Below, in pieces: positions 29,201-38,385 of a stretch of 64,000 bases of DNA (positions are counted from its first letter, which is position 1; each line of letters starts with the position of its first letter). Both the position numbers and the translations under genes were made by a program. The notes below the pieces were generated by a model. It had not been told where the DNA came from, made no database searches, and worked only from the letters and a program-made list of their open reading frames with translations. The DNA is taken from positions 1,576,981 through 1,640,980 of the forward strand of contig NZ_AP017928.1 of assembly GCF_003584645.1 (NCBI RefSeq), given 5' to 3'. Source of the DNA: Methylocaldum marinum (lineage in GTDB: Bacteria > Pseudomonadota > Gammaproteobacteria > Methylococcales > Methylococcaceae).

Positions 29201-31006
29201 TTACAGCGAGAACACGAATACCGAACCACCCATCTGCGTGTGATGAGCCAGCTCTTTGAACGCGCCGACCGCACCAAGCCCTGCCGTCGGATCTTTCAGG
29301 TCGAACACCAATCCAACGCCCGGCCAGCCGCCAACGCCCGAGTAGATCGCGACATACTGTCTACCGTTGTGGAAATAGGTGATGGGATGCCCAATGACGC
29401 CTGAAGGCAGCTTGAACTTCCAGACTTCCCGACCGTTCCGGGAATCCAGCGCCTTGATGTAACCGTCGAGGGTCCCGTAGAACACCAGATTACCCGCGGT
29501 GGCCAAGGTGCCGCCCCATACGGCGAACTTCTCCGGAATCTCCCACTCCATCTTGCCGGTGACCGAATTCATGGCCTTGACCTGGCCCAAGGTACCCTTG
29601 GGCCCCGGATACATGTTCAGCGTCGCGCCAACGAAGAACTGGCCTGCGCGGTACGGCAGCATGAACGGCTCCCAATCCATGCAGATATGGTTCACGCCCA
29701 TGAAGAACAGCTTCTTGTCCGGGTCGTAGGATTCGATACCCTGGTTGTGGTAACCCATGGCCGACGGACAAATACCCTTGGCTTCGTGGTCCATGCGGGT
29801 GGAGTATTCGGGATCGCGAATCGGCAGACCGGTTTTCAGATCAACCTTCTTCACCCAGTTCACGGTGTCGTCGATCTTGAAAGCATTGACGAGAGCGCCG
29901 GTTTCGCGATTGAGGGTATAGACGATGCCGTTGCGGTCAGGATGCGTGAGGAGCGGCTGAATCTTACCGTCCACCTCCTGTTCCGACAGGCCCATGTAGT
30001 TCACGCCGGCGTAATCCCACTCGTCGTGAGGCGTTTTCTGATAGCCGAACTTGGCAAGACCGGTATCAGCATCCCGCCCCCAGATCGTCATGGTCCACTT
30101 ATTGTCGCCGGGCCGCATGGTTTCGTTCCACGGCGCCGGATTGCCGGAACCGTAATAGATCATGTCCAGCTTCGGATCATAGGCATACCAGCCCCAGTTG
30201 GTGCCGCCACCGATCTTCCAGGCGTCGCCTTCCCAAGTGGCGAGGCCCAAACCGAACTGTCCGTAGTGGGGGTTGTGCGAGTTGAACGTCTTGTCCAGCA
30301 ACATGTCTTCGTCCGGGCCGGTCGCGTACGCGCGCCACTCCATCTTACCGTCCTTGATGTTGTAAGCAGTGACATAGCCGCGCACACCCAGCTCGGCACC
30401 CGATGTGCCGACCAGAACCTTATCCTTTACCACGAAAGGAGCGATGGTGAGGGTAGAACCCACCGAGATATCGGAGTTCTCCATCTTCCAGATCTCTTCG
30501 CCGGTCTTGGCGTTGAGAGCGACGATGTGTCCGTCCAACTGATTCAGGAAAATCTTGGCCGGACCATGATCCCCGGCGGGAACGTAAGCCAACCCGCGGT
30601 TCACCACGTCGCAGCAGGCCACGGCGCGCGCTGCCGGGTTCTGCTTGGGCTTGTACTGCCAGATGATCTTGCCGGGATCATTGAGATCGAGAGCGAAAAC
30701 GTTATTGGGGAACGGCGTATGAACGTACATAATGCCGTCCGCTACCAGGGGAGCGCCCTCGTGCCCGTGCAGAGTTCCGGTGGAAAATGTCCAGGCTACC
30801 TTGAGGTGATGGATATTATCCGCATTGATCTGGGTCAATTTGGAAAAGTGAGTAGCGCTATAGTCCTTGGTCTGCATGACCCAGTTCTTGTCGTCCTTCG
30901 ACATTTCGATGAGAGCGTCGTTTGCGGAGCCGGTGCCGGGAATGGCCAATAGCCCCCCAGCCATCAGAGCACCGCTGATGGCCACCGCCAATTTGCGTTT
31001 TTGCAT
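29201..31006 (-). CDS. mxaF: Methanol dehydrogenase large subunit, calcium/PQQ type
   Basis: 601 aa from the ATG at 31006, after a GAGGA ribosome site. The signal peptide is cleaved near SA|ND (residue 28/29). Adjacent cysteines CC at 131-132 correspond to mature Cys103-Cys104, the vicinal disulphide. Catalytic Asp is in HDEWDYAG at 331 (mature 303). Two residues later is Ala333, where lanthanide-dependent XoxF enzymes carry Asp, so this is MxaF. Eight-bladed propeller W-motifs recur throughout. It oxidises methanol to formaldehyde in the periplasm, with MxaI and cytochrome cL. Confidence 0.98.
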   Translation of the reverse strand: MQKRKLAVAISGALMAGGLLAIPGTGSANDALIEMSKDDKNWVMQTKDYSATHFSKLTQINADNIHHLKVAWTFSTGTLHGHEGAPLVADGIMYVHTPFPNNVFALDLNDPGKIIWQYKPKQNPAARAVACCDVVNRGLAYVPAGDHGPAKIFLNQLDGHIVALNAKTGEEIWKMENSDISVGSTLTIAPFVVKDKVLVGTSGAELGVRGYVTAYNIKDGKMEWRAYATGPDEDMLLDKTFNSHNPHYGQFGLGLATWEGDAWKIGGGTNWGWYAYDPKLDMIYYGSGNPAPWNETMRPGDNKWTMTIWGRDADTGLAKFGYQKTPHDEWDYAGVNYMGLSEQEVDGKIQPLLTHPDRNGIVYTLNRETGALVNAFKIDDTVNWVKKVDLKTGLPIRDPEYSTRMDHEAKGICPSAMGYHNQGIESYDPDKKLFFMGVNHICMDWEPFMLPYRAGQFFVGATLNMYPGPKGTLGQVKAMNSVTGKMEWEIPEKFAVWGGTLATAGNLVFYGTLDGYIKALDSRNGREVWKFKLPSGVIGHPITYFHNGRQYVAIYSGVGGWPGVGLVFDLKDPTAGLGAVGAFKELAHHTQMGGSVFVFSL

Positions 31007-31396
31007 ATATTTTCCTCGCTGAATTCTTTTTCGGCCTGCCCGAAGACAGAGCGACCATGGATCAATGATCACGGCGGCGAATTTTGGAAGAATCCATTAG
31101 CGGACTGTAGTGGAATAAGCCCGAATCACGACGGGAAAAAATCAGGATAAGGCGCGACAAACCGCCTATCCGGTACAGCCTCCCCAAGTATCGATACACG
31201 GCCGCATCGGGAAAATTTCCTTTTTTCGCATGATCAACACCGGATGCTTGACGGAATGAGCGCCCTTCTCTAGCCTCCCTTCGTTTAAGGCATTTGTGAT
31301 GATAGCTATTCGTATTTACCCACCCTCGAACGGGCTTGGCGGAACCCGTTTTTCGTTCACACGGATGGTCCTAAGTTCACGATCGAACCGCCGAAT
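31007..31396. promoter_or_regulatory. Divergent control region between mxaF and the sensor kinase
   Basis: This 390-bp gap must hold the promoters for the mxa cluster (minus) and the kinase-regulator-receptor set (plus). A perfect 10-bp palindrome GTATCGATAC lies at 31188-31197. On the plus strand TTGACG at 31248 is followed 17 bp later by TAGCCT, a weak sigma70-like match for the kinase gene. I could not assign the mxaF promoter with confidence. Confidence 0.5.
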
Positions 31397-32833
31397 ATGA
31401 TGCGCGAGAGCCTTAGCTTACGTTTCCGCCTGAATCTGATGATCGCGCTGACCATGTTGGCGATACTGGGCCTGGGCACCCTGTTTGCCATTCACAATGC
31501 CCGCCGGTCGGTTGCAGAGGAAATCAACTCCACGGTCAATCTGGCCCTGCAACTGATCGAAGTCAGCCTGGCCGACAGCCCCGCTGCCAGCCCGCCGCTC
31601 GGCAGCTGGCTTTCACAGCTGAACCGGCTGGATAAAACCCGGCATCTCCGCATTCAAGTCACGCCTTTCCCGGAATCATTTAGCGCGAACGAACCTCCAC
31701 AGGCGCATGCAGGCTCGGAGGGGAAGCCTAGGCGATGGAGTGAGCACCCGCCCGCCGGCGTCCGCGAGCAAGCGAAACGGAACACCTCGGAGGTACCCGG
31801 CTGGTTCGCCTGGGCCGTCAAGCCCCGTTCCATCGTGGCGGAAAAGAAGGTGAATACCGCCGGCAGCGATGCTACCCGCATTCTCATCGAGGCCAACCCC
31901 GAGGATGAAATTGCCGAAGCATGGCATGAAGCCTTGGGCTTTTTCACGCTGATCGCGACTCTGGCGGTGACCATTTATGCTGTGGTCCACATCACGGTAG
32001 GCAGGGCATTTCGATGCGTTGGGGTAATTCTCGACGGACTGGAAGATATCGAACGGGGCGATTACGGCAGACGTCTGCCGGGTTTTTCCCTGCCCGAATT
32101 CGCGCGAATCTCCCAGGCGTTCAATCATATGGCTTCAGCTCTCGAAAAAGCCCGCAACGATAACCGCGCACTCACCCAACAATCTCTGGCCATACAGGAA
32201 GAAGAACGCCGCTATCTGGCTCATGAACTTCACGACGAACTCGGACAATCGCTCAGCGCGATCAAGGTCATGACGGCCTCACTGCGCAAACCCGACAGCC
32301 GCCCCCAGGATAACGAGGCGATCGACTGCATCATGGCCATTTGCGACCGCCTCTTCGGCGTAGTGCGGGGCATGATGCGCCGTTTGCGTCCCCTTATGCT
32401 GGACGAACTAGGGCTAGTCGTCTCGCTGGAAGATCTGATCGAGAGCTGGCGCAGCCGCAATCCCGGCGTAAACCTGCACTTCGACTGCGAGGACGATATC
32501 GAGGAATCCGCCGGCGCAGCGAAAATCCACCTATTCCGCATCGTTCAGGAGTGTCTTACGAATATCGTCAAGCATGCGGAAGCCGATGACGTTCGCATAA
32601 AACTCGCATTGAAAGAGATCGCCGAAACGGATGAGCACGACCGAAGCTGGATCCAACTCACAATCAGGGATAATGGACGTGGCTTCGACCCGAACGGGCC
32701 TCGTCGCGGGTTCGGATTGCTGGGCATTCGCGAACGCGTCGCCAGCCTGGGCGGGCTGTTCCGCCTGGACACGAGCCCCGGCGACGGCGTAACACTCGAA
32801 GTTTGCGTACCTTGCGGAGAAGCCTCCCGATGA
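31397..32833 (+). CDS. MoxY/NarX-type sensor histidine kinase
   Basis: 478 aa. One membrane helix at about 14-33, a periplasmic sensor region of about 145 residues, a second helix at about 182-202, then HAMP (about 203-260). The HisKA_3 box has ELHDELGQ with phospho-acceptor His279. The ATPase domain shows N-box NIVKHAE, G1 DNGRGFDP and G2 GFGLLGIRERV. The two-helix periplasmic layout is like MoxY/MxaY kinases that control methanol dehydrogenase genes. It overlaps the response regulator by ATGA and is divergent from mxaF, so mxa control is the likely job. Ligand unknown. Confidence 0.85.
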   Translation: MMRESLSLRFRLNLMIALTMLAILGLGTLFAIHNARRSVAEEINSTVNLALQLIEVSLADSPAASPPLGSWLSQLNRLDKTRHLRIQVTPFPESFSANEPPQAHAGSEGKPRRWSEHPPAGVREQAKRNTSEVPGWFAWAVKPRSIVAEKKVNTAGSDATRILIEANPEDEIAEAWHEALGFFTLIATLAVTIYAVVHITVGRAFRCVGVILDGLEDIERGDYGRRLPGFSLPEFARISQAFNHMASALEKARNDNRALTQQSLAIQEEERRYLAHELHDELGQSLSAIKVMTASLRKPDSRPQDNEAIDCIMAICDRLFGVVRGMMRRLRPLMLDELGLVVSLEDLIESWRSRNPGVNLHFDCEDDIEESAGAAKIHLFRIVQECLTNIVKHAEADDVRIKLALKEIAETDEHDRSWIQLTIRDNGRGFDPNGPRRGFGLLGIRERVASLGGLFRLDTSPGDGVTLEVCVPCGEASR

Positions 32834-33480
32834 ACCCGAAAATCACCGTCATGCTGGTCGACGATCACGCCGTGGTCCGCGCAGGCTACCGCCTGTTGCT
32901 GTCCCAGAGCGACAATATCGAGGTCGTCTGCGAAGCCGAACGCGGCGAAGAAGCCTGTCAGTATTACTCGGAGTGGCACCCCAATGTGATCGTTATGGAT
33001 CTGAGTCTTCCGGGAATCGGAGGGCTCGCTTCCATTCGCCGCATTTCGTCGCGCGATCCCGGAGCCAAAATACTGGTATTCAGCATCTACGACGAACTGG
33101 TTTACGTGCTTAGAGCTCTCGAGGCCGGAGCCAAGGGTTACATCACTAAAAGCAGCGCTCCGGAAACTTTGGTCGAGGCCGTGAAGAAAGTGGCCGGAGG
33201 AGAAACCTATGTGGAACCGGAGATCGCGCAGAGACTTTTAGTGCAAACCATAGCCGGAAAAAAAGACGCATCTATCGATCTGAACGCGCTATCGGCCCGC
33301 GAATTCGACGTGTTCTGCCTCTTGGCCAAAGGTTACACGACCCGCGAAGTTGCGGACGAGCTGCGTCTCAGCTATAAGACCGTCGGCAATTACACCACCC
33401 TGATCAAGAATAAGCTCAACGTCAGCACTACGGCGGAAATGGCTCGCCTCGCTTATCAATATGGGCTGCTGAAGGCTTGA
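32830..33480 (+). CDS. LuxR/NarL-family response regulator (MoxX/MxaB-like)
   Basis: 216 aa from the ATG at 32830, overlapping the kinase stop. Receiver domain: acidic pair Asp11-Asp12, phospho-acceptor Asp57 (VIVMDLSLPG), Thr/Ser switch (LVFSIYD) and Lys in GYITKS. The C-terminal LuxR helix-turn-helix is clear (LSAREFDVFCLLAKGYTTREVADELRLSYKTVGNY). Such regulators (MoxX in Paracoccus, MxaB in methylotrophs) are needed for mxaF expression. Assignment to that role rests on architecture and location, not on a phylogeny. Confidence 0.88.
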   Translation: MNPKITVMLVDDHAVVRAGYRLLLSQSDNIEVVCEAERGEEACQYYSEWHPNVIVMDLSLPGIGGLASIRRISSRDPGAKILVFSIYDELVYVLRALEAGAKGYITKSSAPETLVEAVKKVAGGETYVEPEIAQRLLVQTIAGKKDASIDLNALSAREFDVFCLLAKGYTTREVADELRLSYKTVGNYTTLIKNKLNVSTTAEMARLAYQYGLLKA

Positions 33481-33559
33481 TCATCGGGATTTTTTCCCAT
33501 ATTAAAGCCGGCTAACTTCCCTTACCATTCGCGATTCCGCTGAATTCGTGGGGGTTTTT

Positions 33560-35875
33560 ATGCTTAAAAGAAGAATAGGTCACGCGGGAACGTCACTCTT
33601 CGTTCTCGTGCATGCAGGGCTGGCAGCCGCCGCAGAAAACGAGGATGGCAGCGTCGATTTGGGAACGGTCGAGATTGTAGGCGAGACACCGCTGATGGTG
33701 TCTGGCGTACCGGCGGCGAAAATTCCCGCGCCCGTACAATCGGCCACGTCCGAGGAACTCGACCAGTATCAGAGCTTTTCGCTAGCGGATTACATGCGCT
33801 GGAATTTCGGCAGCGTCAACGTCAACGATGCTCAGAACAACCCCTTTCAGCCCGACGTTCAATTTAGAGGATTTACCGCATCGCCGCTGCTGGGGCTGCC
33901 GCAAGGTTTGTCCGTCTATGTCAACGGCATTCGCTTCAACGAACCGTTCGGCGACACCGTCAACTGGGACTTGATCCCCGAAGGCGCCATCGACCGGATG
34001 ACCCTGCACTCAGGTTCGAATCCGATTTACGGCCTGAACAGCCTGGGCGGTGCCATTTCGATGCGCACCAAGACCGGCTTCACCGCACCCGGCCACACGA
34101 TCGAAGTCGCCGGCGGCTCCTGGGGACGGCACTGGCAGGAAGTCACCAGCGGCTGGAACAATGGAACGGTCGGTTATTTCATCGATCTCAAGAGCTTCTA
34201 TGAAGACGGTTGGCGCGATTTATCGCCCACTGACGTCAAGCAAGGATTCGGCACGTTCAGTTGGCAAGACGAGCGTTCGAAATTGAACCTCACCCTCGCC
34301 TCCAACAACAACCGGATGATCGGTAACGGCGCCTTGCCGCTTCAACTCGCCAAGCAAGATCCGGAGGCAATTTTCACCCATCCGGACCGCACCATCACGC
34401 GACTGTTCCTGGCGTCTCTTGACGGCAGCACCTGGCTCACCGATCACTTCGAGCTGTCGGGTAACGCTTATTTCCGGCAAAACCGTATCAAAACCTTCAA
34501 TGGCGATGATTCCGACTTCGAGGAATGCGAGGATCCGGCCAATGAAGGTTTCCTTTGCGAGGAAGAGGGCGACGAGGAGGAAATCGTCGAGGACATCAAT
34601 GGCAATAACATCGTGGCCAGCGATGCCCTCGAAGGCGCTACCAACAATACCAGCCAAACCAACCAGCGCAGTTACGGCGGCAGCCTGCAGGGCGCTTTCG
34701 AACACGATATGTTCGGCATGCACAACCGCATCGTCGCCGGCGGCAGCTACGACGAGGGCCGCATTCACTTCCGATCCGATACGGAACTTGCTTCACTCAC
34801 CGACGACCGCGGCACCATAGGAAGCGGAGTCCTGGTGGGCGAATCGCGGGTGAGGGTCCATGCCCATGTTCGCCACCATGGGATCTATATCAGCGATACC
34901 TTGTCGGTGACCGACAAGCTGACACTGACGGCGGCGGGTCGCTACAACTTGTCATTCATCCGGCTCGACGATAAATACGGCGAGGATTTAAACGGCTTTC
35001 ACAAATTCGAACGGTTCAATCCTTCGGCCGGTTTGACCTACGCCTTCATGCCGGAATTCACCGCGTACGGCAGCTATAGCGAATCGAACCGGGCTCCCAC
35101 GCCGGTGGAGCTGACCTGCGCCAACCCCGAAGCTCCGTGCAAGCTCCCGAATGCGTTTCTTGCCGACCCACCGCTGGACCAGGTGGTGGCCAAAACCTGG
35201 GAGGCCGGTTTCCGAGGTGAATTCGCTCAGCTGTGGGGAGGTAAAATCAACTGGAATGCCGGGCTATTCCAGACCGAAAACCACGACGACATCATTTTCA
35301 TCAGCAGCGGCAATCTCACCAATCAAGGGTATTTCGACAACGTCGGAACCACCCGCCGCCGGGGCATCGAACTGGGGCTTTCGGGCGCGTTCGAGCGAGT
35401 ACGCTTCGGCGTCAACTACACCTTGCTGGACGCTACCTTTCGTACGCCATTTCTCGCCAGCAGCCCGAACAACCCGTCCGCGAACGAGGACGGACAGATC
35501 CCGGTGGAAAAAGGCGACCGGGTCCCCGGCCTTCCCAAGCATATGCTGAAGGTCTCGGCGGACGTCGAAGTCATCAAGGGACTGACCGTCGGCGCAAACA
35601 TGATTTTCAACAGCGGCCAGTATTTCCGCGGCGACGAAGCCAATCTCAACAAGCCGCTCGATGAATACGCGGTATTCAACCTCCATGGAGAATATCGCTT
35701 CAACGAGCACGTGGCATTGTTCAGTCGTATCGACAACCTGTTCGACAAGCGGTATCACACGTTCGGGCTGTATGGCGAAGCCGATGAAGTGCTCGGTGAC
35801 AACTTTACCGATCCCCGCTTCGTTGGCATCGGCGCGCCCAGAGCCGGTTGGGTAGGACTTAAGCTGTCACTTTGA
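33560..35875 (+). CDS. TonB-dependent outer-membrane receptor, candidate metal (lanthanide/calcium) transporter
   Basis: 771 aa from the ATG at 33560 (GTGGGGG ribosome site before it); an in-frame GTG at 33548 is less likely. Signal peptide ends near LAAAAEN. A TonB-box-like GTVEIVGE is followed by the plug domain (QNNPFQPDVQFRGF, GSNPIYGLNSLGGAISM) and a 22-strand-type barrel with an aromatic C-terminus (GWVGLKLSL). A loop at residues of about 314-346 has 17 acidic residues in 33, with two cysteines. It follows the response regulator by 79 bp. A TonB receptor, LanA, is known to be needed for the lanthanide switch in Methylotuvimicrobium; the link here is inference. Confidence 0.85.
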   Translation: MLKRRIGHAGTSLFVLVHAGLAAAAENEDGSVDLGTVEIVGETPLMVSGVPAAKIPAPVQSATSEELDQYQSFSLADYMRWNFGSVNVNDAQNNPFQPDVQFRGFTASPLLGLPQGLSVYVNGIRFNEPFGDTVNWDLIPEGAIDRMTLHSGSNPIYGLNSLGGAISMRTKTGFTAPGHTIEVAGGSWGRHWQEVTSGWNNGTVGYFIDLKSFYEDGWRDLSPTDVKQGFGTFSWQDERSKLNLTLASNNNRMIGNGALPLQLAKQDPEAIFTHPDRTITRLFLASLDGSTWLTDHFELSGNAYFRQNRIKTFNGDDSDFEECEDPANEGFLCEEEGDEEEIVEDINGNNIVASDALEGATNNTSQTNQRSYGGSLQGAFEHDMFGMHNRIVAGGSYDEGRIHFRSDTELASLTDDRGTIGSGVLVGESRVRVHAHVRHHGIYISDTLSVTDKLTLTAAGRYNLSFIRLDDKYGEDLNGFHKFERFNPSAGLTYAFMPEFTAYGSYSESNRAPTPVELTCANPEAPCKLPNAFLADPPLDQVVAKTWEAGFRGEFAQLWGGKINWNAGLFQTENHDDIIFISSGNLTNQGYFDNVGTTRRRGIELGLSGAFERVRFGVNYTLLDATFRTPFLASSPNNPSANEDGQIPVEKGDRVPGLPKHMLKVSADVEVIKGLTVGANMIFNSGQYFRGDEANLNKPLDEYAVFNLHGEYRFNEHVALFSRIDNLFDKRYHTFGLYGEADEVLGDNFTDPRFVGIGAPRAGWVGLKLSL

Positions 35876-36279
35876 GGAAGAGCGTTCTCCGGACGAGTTG
35901 CGACCTAAACAGGGATTGACGCCGGACCGAGCGGTCTGGTTCCCGCGGATACGCCAAGGATGGCTTAGTCCACGGTTAACACGCTTGAGCTGATCGAAAC
36001 CGCCCCACTTGCCCCTGCCGGCTACCGCGTCCGGCATCGCGATCTCCAAATCTGCATCGTGCAGCTCCGGAGCTATACTTTCAATTGCAAACGGTCATCC
36101 GGGGAGCGCCCGAATGCCCCTTCCCTGCAGGAATGACGCTCCGCTGAAGTAAAACCGCGAGTCCGGTACTGGGCGTATGTTATTCGACACATTATTTTCC
36201 AGCCGATAATAACCGAGAGCTATTTAGATCATAAGAATTTCTTATACAATGAGCTGTTATAAGTCTGTATACTTTATAC

Positions 36280-36377
36280 CAACCTCAATAGAACTTGGTG
36301 TGATTTAGTCCGATCCTCGATTGAGTCCGGCCAAAAGTTCTCCTCCTCTTGGCGACCCTTGTGGTCGCTTTTTTTTT
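36280..36377 (+). ncRNA. Candidate small RNA with anti-Shine-Dalgarno loop
   Basis: An isolated, strong intrinsic terminator ends this segment. Upstream lie a TATACT hexamer (36268-36273), a weak -35, and a segment that can fold by CTCAAT / ATTGAG pairing. Just before the terminator is TTCTCCTCCTCTTGG; CTCCTCCT is complementary to ribosome-binding sites and is a known feature of some bacterial small RNAs. The 5' end and orientation are estimates. Confidence 0.35.
36352..36377 (+). terminator. Intrinsic terminator, plus strand
   Basis: GCGACC-CTTGT-GGTCGC followed by nine T. It lies 476 bp after the receptor stop with no protein gene between, so it probably ends a separate short transcript, although read-through from the receptor gene is possible. 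Confidence 0.85.
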
Positions 36378-36392
36378 GGCCGCGGCGTAGGC

Positions 36393-36418
36393 AAAAAAAA
36401 AGCCCGCTTGACGCGGGC
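36393..36418 (-). terminator. Intrinsic terminator, minus strand
   Basis: In the minus direction GCCCGC-GTCAA-GCGGGC is followed by nine T. It would stop transcription coming from the Mla-type operon, whose last gene ends at 36886, or from an unrecognised small gene between. It faces the plus-strand terminator 15 bp away. Confidence 0.85.
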
Positions 36419-36885
36419 AATATCATTATTGTTGTTGTTGTTGCGTAATACGTCGGCTAACCAATAGCGACGCAACTTATTTGTGCTTTTATTGTAGTTA
36501 TATCGACCCTCAAGGGGCCTTTCCTCCTCTTTGACGACTCAATGTTTTCGCGCTTCCTCCGTAAAGCTGGGGCACAGTCTAAAGAAAAAAATTTGTGTGT
36601 CCACACTTTTTTGCCGACGCTGCACTTCGGTAACACTCTCTCAATTTTTTCTTTCAAAATCTGCAACATATTTACATTCGAATAGAAGTGATCGCTAATT
36701 TCCTACTGCATCACTCAGGAATTAAATGCTCTTACTGTATCCTCAATGTTTCCCAAAATGATCACTTCGATACAGTGTGCTTGTGACCTTGAGAGCCCTT
36801 TTTCAGACTTACGAGAAAAATCGCGACAAAAAACACCGCTCAATGACGATTGGTCGAATGCGAACGGAATCTCGAGTGGCGTCGC

Positions 36886-37473
36886 TCAACGAGGCCTGGC
36901 GGAAGGCTCGTTAACCAGATCCGTTCCCTCGATCCAGAGCCTTACCCTCTCTATGGCATCATCGGCCAAGTCTGCCAGAGACACCACGGCACCGGCGGCA
37001 TCGGGACTCGGCGAAATTGTGCTGAGCTCAAATGTTCGTTCCGCCAAACGGTTTCTACTCCGGAGCTCATGAACGGAAACACGAAAACGCATCACGGCCT
37101 TGGCGCTATCGGGTTGCTCGAAAATCTGCTCAAACGCCTGAAGTTCGATCCGAACCCGCAACGGCCCGCCATCTCCGGAAGTGCCAAACCGTAGTGCCAG
37201 CAACTCGGACGGCGGCGCAACCCAGCGGTCCAGCGTGTAAACACCCACGCGCGTGGAATCGGAATAAACCAGCCTGTAGTGAATCCGGTCGTTCTTGAGC
37301 CACTCCGGCGCGGTCACGTCCACTGCCGACCACGGCATCGGCAAGTATTCCGCGCCGCTCGGCAAAGGTCCCAAATCATGAAGTCTGGGCGTAGGCGATT
37401 TTTCAGGCGTGAAGCTACAACCGGAGACGGTCAACAGCAACGCCGACAATCCTGCAACAACAAAACTCTTCAT
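36886..37473 (-). CDS. ABC-type transport auxiliary lipoprotein (PqiC-like)
   Basis: 195 aa. Signal peptide with lipobox LTVSGC (lipid-modified Cys19). The domain is of the ABC-transporter auxiliary type (HDLGPLP, WLKNDRIHYRLVYSDSTRVGVYTLDRWVAPPSELL). Such lipoproteins partner MCE (MlaD-like) proteins in phospholipid transport across the envelope. It overlaps the upstream MCE gene by ATGA and is the last gene of this four-gene set. Confidence 0.88.
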   Translation of the reverse strand: MKSFVVAGLSALLLTVSGCSFTPEKSPTPRLHDLGPLPSGAEYLPMPWSAVDVTAPEWLKNDRIHYRLVYSDSTRVGVYTLDRWVAPPSELLALRFGTSGDGGPLRVRIELQAFEQIFEQPDSAKAVMRFRVSVHELRSRNRLAERTFELSTISPSPDAAGAVVSLADLADDAIERVRLWIEGTDLVNEPSARPR

Positions 37474-38384
37474 TTCGGCTCCGTGAAGCCCGGCTCCCCC
37501 GGTCCCGGCACTTGCTTGGGCGGTCCGAGTAGAAGAATTCGCGGGTCGTCTCTCAGCATGTCGGATAGATTTCTCATGTTGACGGCAATCGAGCGGGTCT
37601 CGTCGAGCAAGGCGTTTATCTTCGGCAGGGTCGTTTGCATCACCGTTTCCCCTGCAGAACTGCCAGCGGCGATAACGTCTTCCGTGCTCCTCGTGAGGCC
37701 TCGAATCTCTTTGACGGTCGTTTCCAATTCTCCGGTAAGGCGGGTTATCCCCGCCATCATCCGCTGCGCCTCGTTGGTCAGAGCGGGCATTTCAGCCAGC
37801 ATTTCATCCATGCTTTCCTCCAAAGTAGCCAGTTGTTCGGCAGCACCCGCAACCGACTCCAGGATACGCTGAATCCGCTCACGATTTCCCTCGTTCAGCA
37901 GACTGTTCAGCCGATTCGCCAGCATGCCAATCTGCGTAAGAATGTCTTGACCGGACTCGGTAAGCTTATCGAACAGCGAAGGACGCAGCGGAATGCGAGC
38001 GGGATCGTCAGGGTCCGTCGGCAAAGGCTCCGGCTGATCACCGTTATCGTACAACTCCACTTGAGCCAAGCCGGTCAACGCCTGTACGCGGAGCATGGCA
38101 AACGTACCATGGGTGATCGGAAGATCTCTCATTAGTTCGATCCGAACGAGTATGTTTCGGCGATCTTGCGGATCGAAACCGATAGAAGAAACCTTGCCGG
38201 CATTCACGCCGCGAAAAAGAACGGTGGACTCGGGGTTGAGCCCGGATACCGAGCCCTGGGTTACGACGTAATAGCTCTTGTACTCCTCGCCATAATTACC
38301 CAACCACAGGGCGGCGATGATCGAGGCCGCACCCAGAATGATGACGAACAACCCGGTCAGAAACGCGTAGGACTCTCTGCCCAT
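37470..38384 (-). CDS. MCE-domain (MlaD-like) substrate-binding protein
   Basis: 304 aa from the ATG at 38384 (MGRESYAFLTGL). N-terminal membrane anchor at about 7-27, one MCE domain (SVSGLNPESTVLFRGVNAGKV, RVQALTGLAQVELYD), then a long helical tail with coiled-coil character (about 150-270). Single-domain MCE proteins form hexameric rings that pass lipids between inner and outer membranes. It lies 1 bp after the ATPase gene and overlaps the lipoprotein gene. Confidence 0.9.
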   Translation of the reverse strand: MGRESYAFLTGLFVIILGAASIIAALWLGNYGEEYKSYYVVTQGSVSGLNPESTVLFRGVNAGKVSSIGFDPQDRRNILVRIELMRDLPITHGTFAMLRVQALTGLAQVELYDNGDQPEPLPTDPDDPARIPLRPSLFDKLTESGQDILTQIGMLANRLNSLLNEGNRERIQRILESVAGAAEQLATLEESMDEMLAEMPALTNEAQRMMAGITRLTGELETTVKEIRGLTRSTEDVIAAGSSAGETVMQTTLPKINALLDETRSIAVNMRNLSDMLRDDPRILLLGPPKQVPGPGEPGFTEPK

Positions 38385-38385
38385 A

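Larger units (their letters stand above)
35876..36885. other. AT-rich 1-kb gap with two terminators and no firm gene
   Basis: Base composition drops sharply here compared with neighbours, most strongly from 36220 to 36760. It holds a perfect palindrome ATAAGAATTCTTAT (36232-36245), a possible small RNA ending in a terminator at 36352-36377, an oppositely oriented terminator at 36393-36418, a GTT-repeat tract at 36428-36443, and a weak minus-strand 70-codon frame at 36457-36669. I see no recognisable protein. Confidence 0.6.

Noticed and set aside
29201..31006. Possible lanthanide-type XoxF
   Set aside because: Ala333 stands where XoxF has its extra Asp, and mxaI, absent from xoxF loci, is present. 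It is MxaF.
34010..34030. tRNA-like T-loop GGTTCGAATCC
   Set aside because: It lies inside the TonB receptor gene with no matching acceptor, D or anticodon arms. No tRNA or rRNA gene was found in the window.
36457..36669. 70-codon minus-strand frame before the terminator at 36393
   Set aside because: No clear ribosome site, no recognisable domain, unusual composition. It could be real, as a terminator follows, but I cannot support a gene.
36746..37072. Plus-strand frame in and after the AT-rich gap
   Set aside because: Its second half is antisense to the PqiC-like lipoprotein gene and it has no family features.
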